This document shows, in pieces, positions 62,601-64,000 of a stretch of DNA of 64,000 nucleotides; position 1 is the first letter of the stretch, and each line of letters starts with the position of its first letter. Both the position numbers and the translations under genes were made by a program. The notes under the pieces are model-generated. The model had not been told where the DNA came from, ran no database searches, and was given only the letters and a program-made list of their open reading frames with translations. This DNA is from Rugalucina vietnamica (taxonomy: Eukaryota > Mollusca > Bivalvia > Lucinida > Lucinidae), in the NCBI GenBank assembly GCA_964017185.1, contig OZ024879.1, positions 42,415,883 through 42,479,882 of the forward strand, written 5' to 3'.

Positions 62601-63150
62601 AAATATTAATGAGTCTACGACGTGCTCAGTGATGCGAAAAAGTCACACTTTGTTCCACGCAATAGTCACACTATTCTCTCGAGGGAGACATGAACGAATA
62701 CGTTAACCCAGTGCTGACGAATGAACTTGCCCATCATTATCAATTGGGTAAGACCACTATCCTTTTTAGGGGAATCAGGATTTATTTTTTGAATTTACAT
62801 TCCATTTTCGATGCAATTCCTTAAAACAAATAGTACAGCCCCAGATGGGACACCGTGTTCTGTGGCGTCACATCTGGGACTAAACTGTTTGCCTAAGTCC
62901 CACAAAATGGACGCAAGGCCTATATGAGCTAATGAAAAAATTATATTAAAAAAAAAATTGCGTTTGAAAAAGACAGTCGTGTCTTCCATAGATGTTGTTT
63001 TATGCTATTCACTTGTGAATAATTAGAGACGTTTCTTTAAGAAATAATGGAATAAGAATGCCTTATTATTGACACAGCGATTCTTGAAAACCGCAGTATG
63101 CATGAAATTTTTGTTTAAGAAATAAAGGAATTTGGATAAAATACGAATTT
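62601..63150. other. Unassigned spacer
   Basis: Only a short R3-like phrase (AGTCCCACAAAATGGACG at 62896) is seen. Confidence 0.4.
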
Positions 63151-63152
63151 GT

Positions 63153-63405
63153 CATTACGAAAACTTACCCATGTAATATGCAGTCTGAGAGATATTTTAA
63201 GTTGTAAAAATTGAAAAAAAAAAATCTATGGAAAATGTTTGACATTTTTCCTATTTTTGCTCAAAACAGAGATGACGAGCATCCACAATCTATGTTTTGG
63301 AGCAAAAATAAGAAAAATAGGTATACCCCTGCATACCCCAGCTTTACTTTATAAAAGTGGGGTTTAAGGGGATATTCATTTGACGGACATGTTTACCTAA
63401 TGACA
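63153..63405. mobile_element. MITE family 2, copy f (short centre)
   Basis: CATTACGAAAACTTACCCATG at the left. The central palindrome is degraded to GATGACGAGCATCCAC. Confidence 0.8.
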
Positions 63406-63509
63406 CAAAGCATTTCGATGTCAACAGTATTCATAGACCATTGATAAGACTTTTTAGATCACTTTTAAAATAGACGCTAACATGTTACTGCAATAGAATA
63501 TATTCGCAG

Positions 63510-63790
63510 TACGAAAACTCACTCATGCATTTATATACATATAGAGGATTTTTTTTTCTTTTGCTTTGAAAGCGAAAAATCGGTAGAAAATTTTGATTTT
63601 TTTTATTTGCTCAGAACAATGATTGTGGGTACACGTTAGAACCGCCTTGGCGAGGCGGTTCTAACGAGTACCCACAATCTATGTTTTGGATCAAAAATAA
63701 GAAAAATATGTATACCCTTGTACACCCCAGTTTTACCATATAAATTTGGTGCTAAATAGGTTATACTTTTCATGGACATGTTTTCCTGAC
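63510..63790. mobile_element. MITE family 2, copy g
   Basis: Left AGTACGAAAACTCACTCATG. Central GTTAGAACCGCCTTGGCGAG/GCGGTTCTAACG palindrome. Right ACATGTTTTCCTGACG. Sits about 100 bp from copy f in the same orientation. Confidence 0.85.
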
Positions 63791-64000
63791 GGTACCTTCC
63801 AATGGCGGTCATGAAAGTAAGAGCATGTACCTTCATCGTACTAACAACACTATTGCTGTGCAGAACACAAAATACAGGGACAGAAATGACACCACCAAAA
63901 TCACTTTTGTTTCTCAAAAATGCAAAGTGGAAAGCAAAAATTGCCTCGGAATGTTTCCGACAAATTAGTGGTATAACGATCGACAGCTGCATGAAGGAAT

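Overview
The window looks like repeat-dense, AT-rich genomic DNA of a lophotrochozoan animal, most likely a bivalve mollusc. The evidence is a Naiad-type Penelope-like element with in-frame UGA codons at conserved cysteine positions (known from clams and spiders), tRNA-derived SINEs with CCAACC tails and a GGCGTTAAAAATGG-type 3' region, an I-group LINE with RNase H, and many short inverted-repeat elements. Intron-like splice signals and AATAAA sites confirm a eukaryote. I see no bacterial-style operon, rRNA gene, free-standing tRNA gene or CRISPR array. The species call is inference.

Layout. 0-14 kb: decayed mobile-element-like genes on the minus strand (a DUF6589-type pseudogene at 1.3-3.0 kb, a 2-kb TIR element with a MULE-like transposase remnant at 3.2-5.2 kb, a C2H2 terminal exon at 8.1-8.4 kb, a SWIM-type pseudogene at 9.0-10.4 kb, a hAT/TTF-type remnant at 12.4-12.7 kb), cut by many short repeats. 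14.8-18.6 kb: a full-length Naiad whose 1017-codon reading frame is interrupted only by three UGA codons, all at metal-binding-type cysteine positions. 20.5-32.0 kb and 36.7-45.0 kb: two copies (A and B) of one block carrying two transposase-like pseudogenes and two SINEs. Copy A was split by an intact 5.8-kb I-group LINE (23.3-29.2 kb, 12-bp target duplication) plus a truncated second LINE unit. Copy B was split by a 3.4-kb foldback element and a MITE. Each copy preserves the other's empty sites.

45-52 kb: mostly MITEs and other repeats, plus the best candidate host gene, a two-exon gene for a small Lys/Glu-rich protein (47599-47662 joined to 50471-50823). 52.3-60.1 kb: a nested stack. A roughly 0.9-kb unit is duplicated. 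One copy carries a MITE; the other carries an OTU-protease element flanked by 168-bp direct repeats, and a mariner-like element whose right terminal repeat was hit by a gag-only LTR retrotransposon (206-bp LTRs, GAAC target duplication, tRNA-Ser-type primer site, polypurine tract, 713-codon gag-like ORF). 60-64 kb: SINE-like and MITE repeats.

Several interspersed families recur throughout: MITE family 1 (13 copies or fragments), MITE family 2 (10), a retroposon called R3 here (about 13), and 3' ends of Naiads (10 besides the full copy). The Naiad tails share a small hairpin with compensatory changes. Apart from the two-exon gene and possibly the C2H2 exon, most of the interpretable sequence is mobile DNA or its debris.
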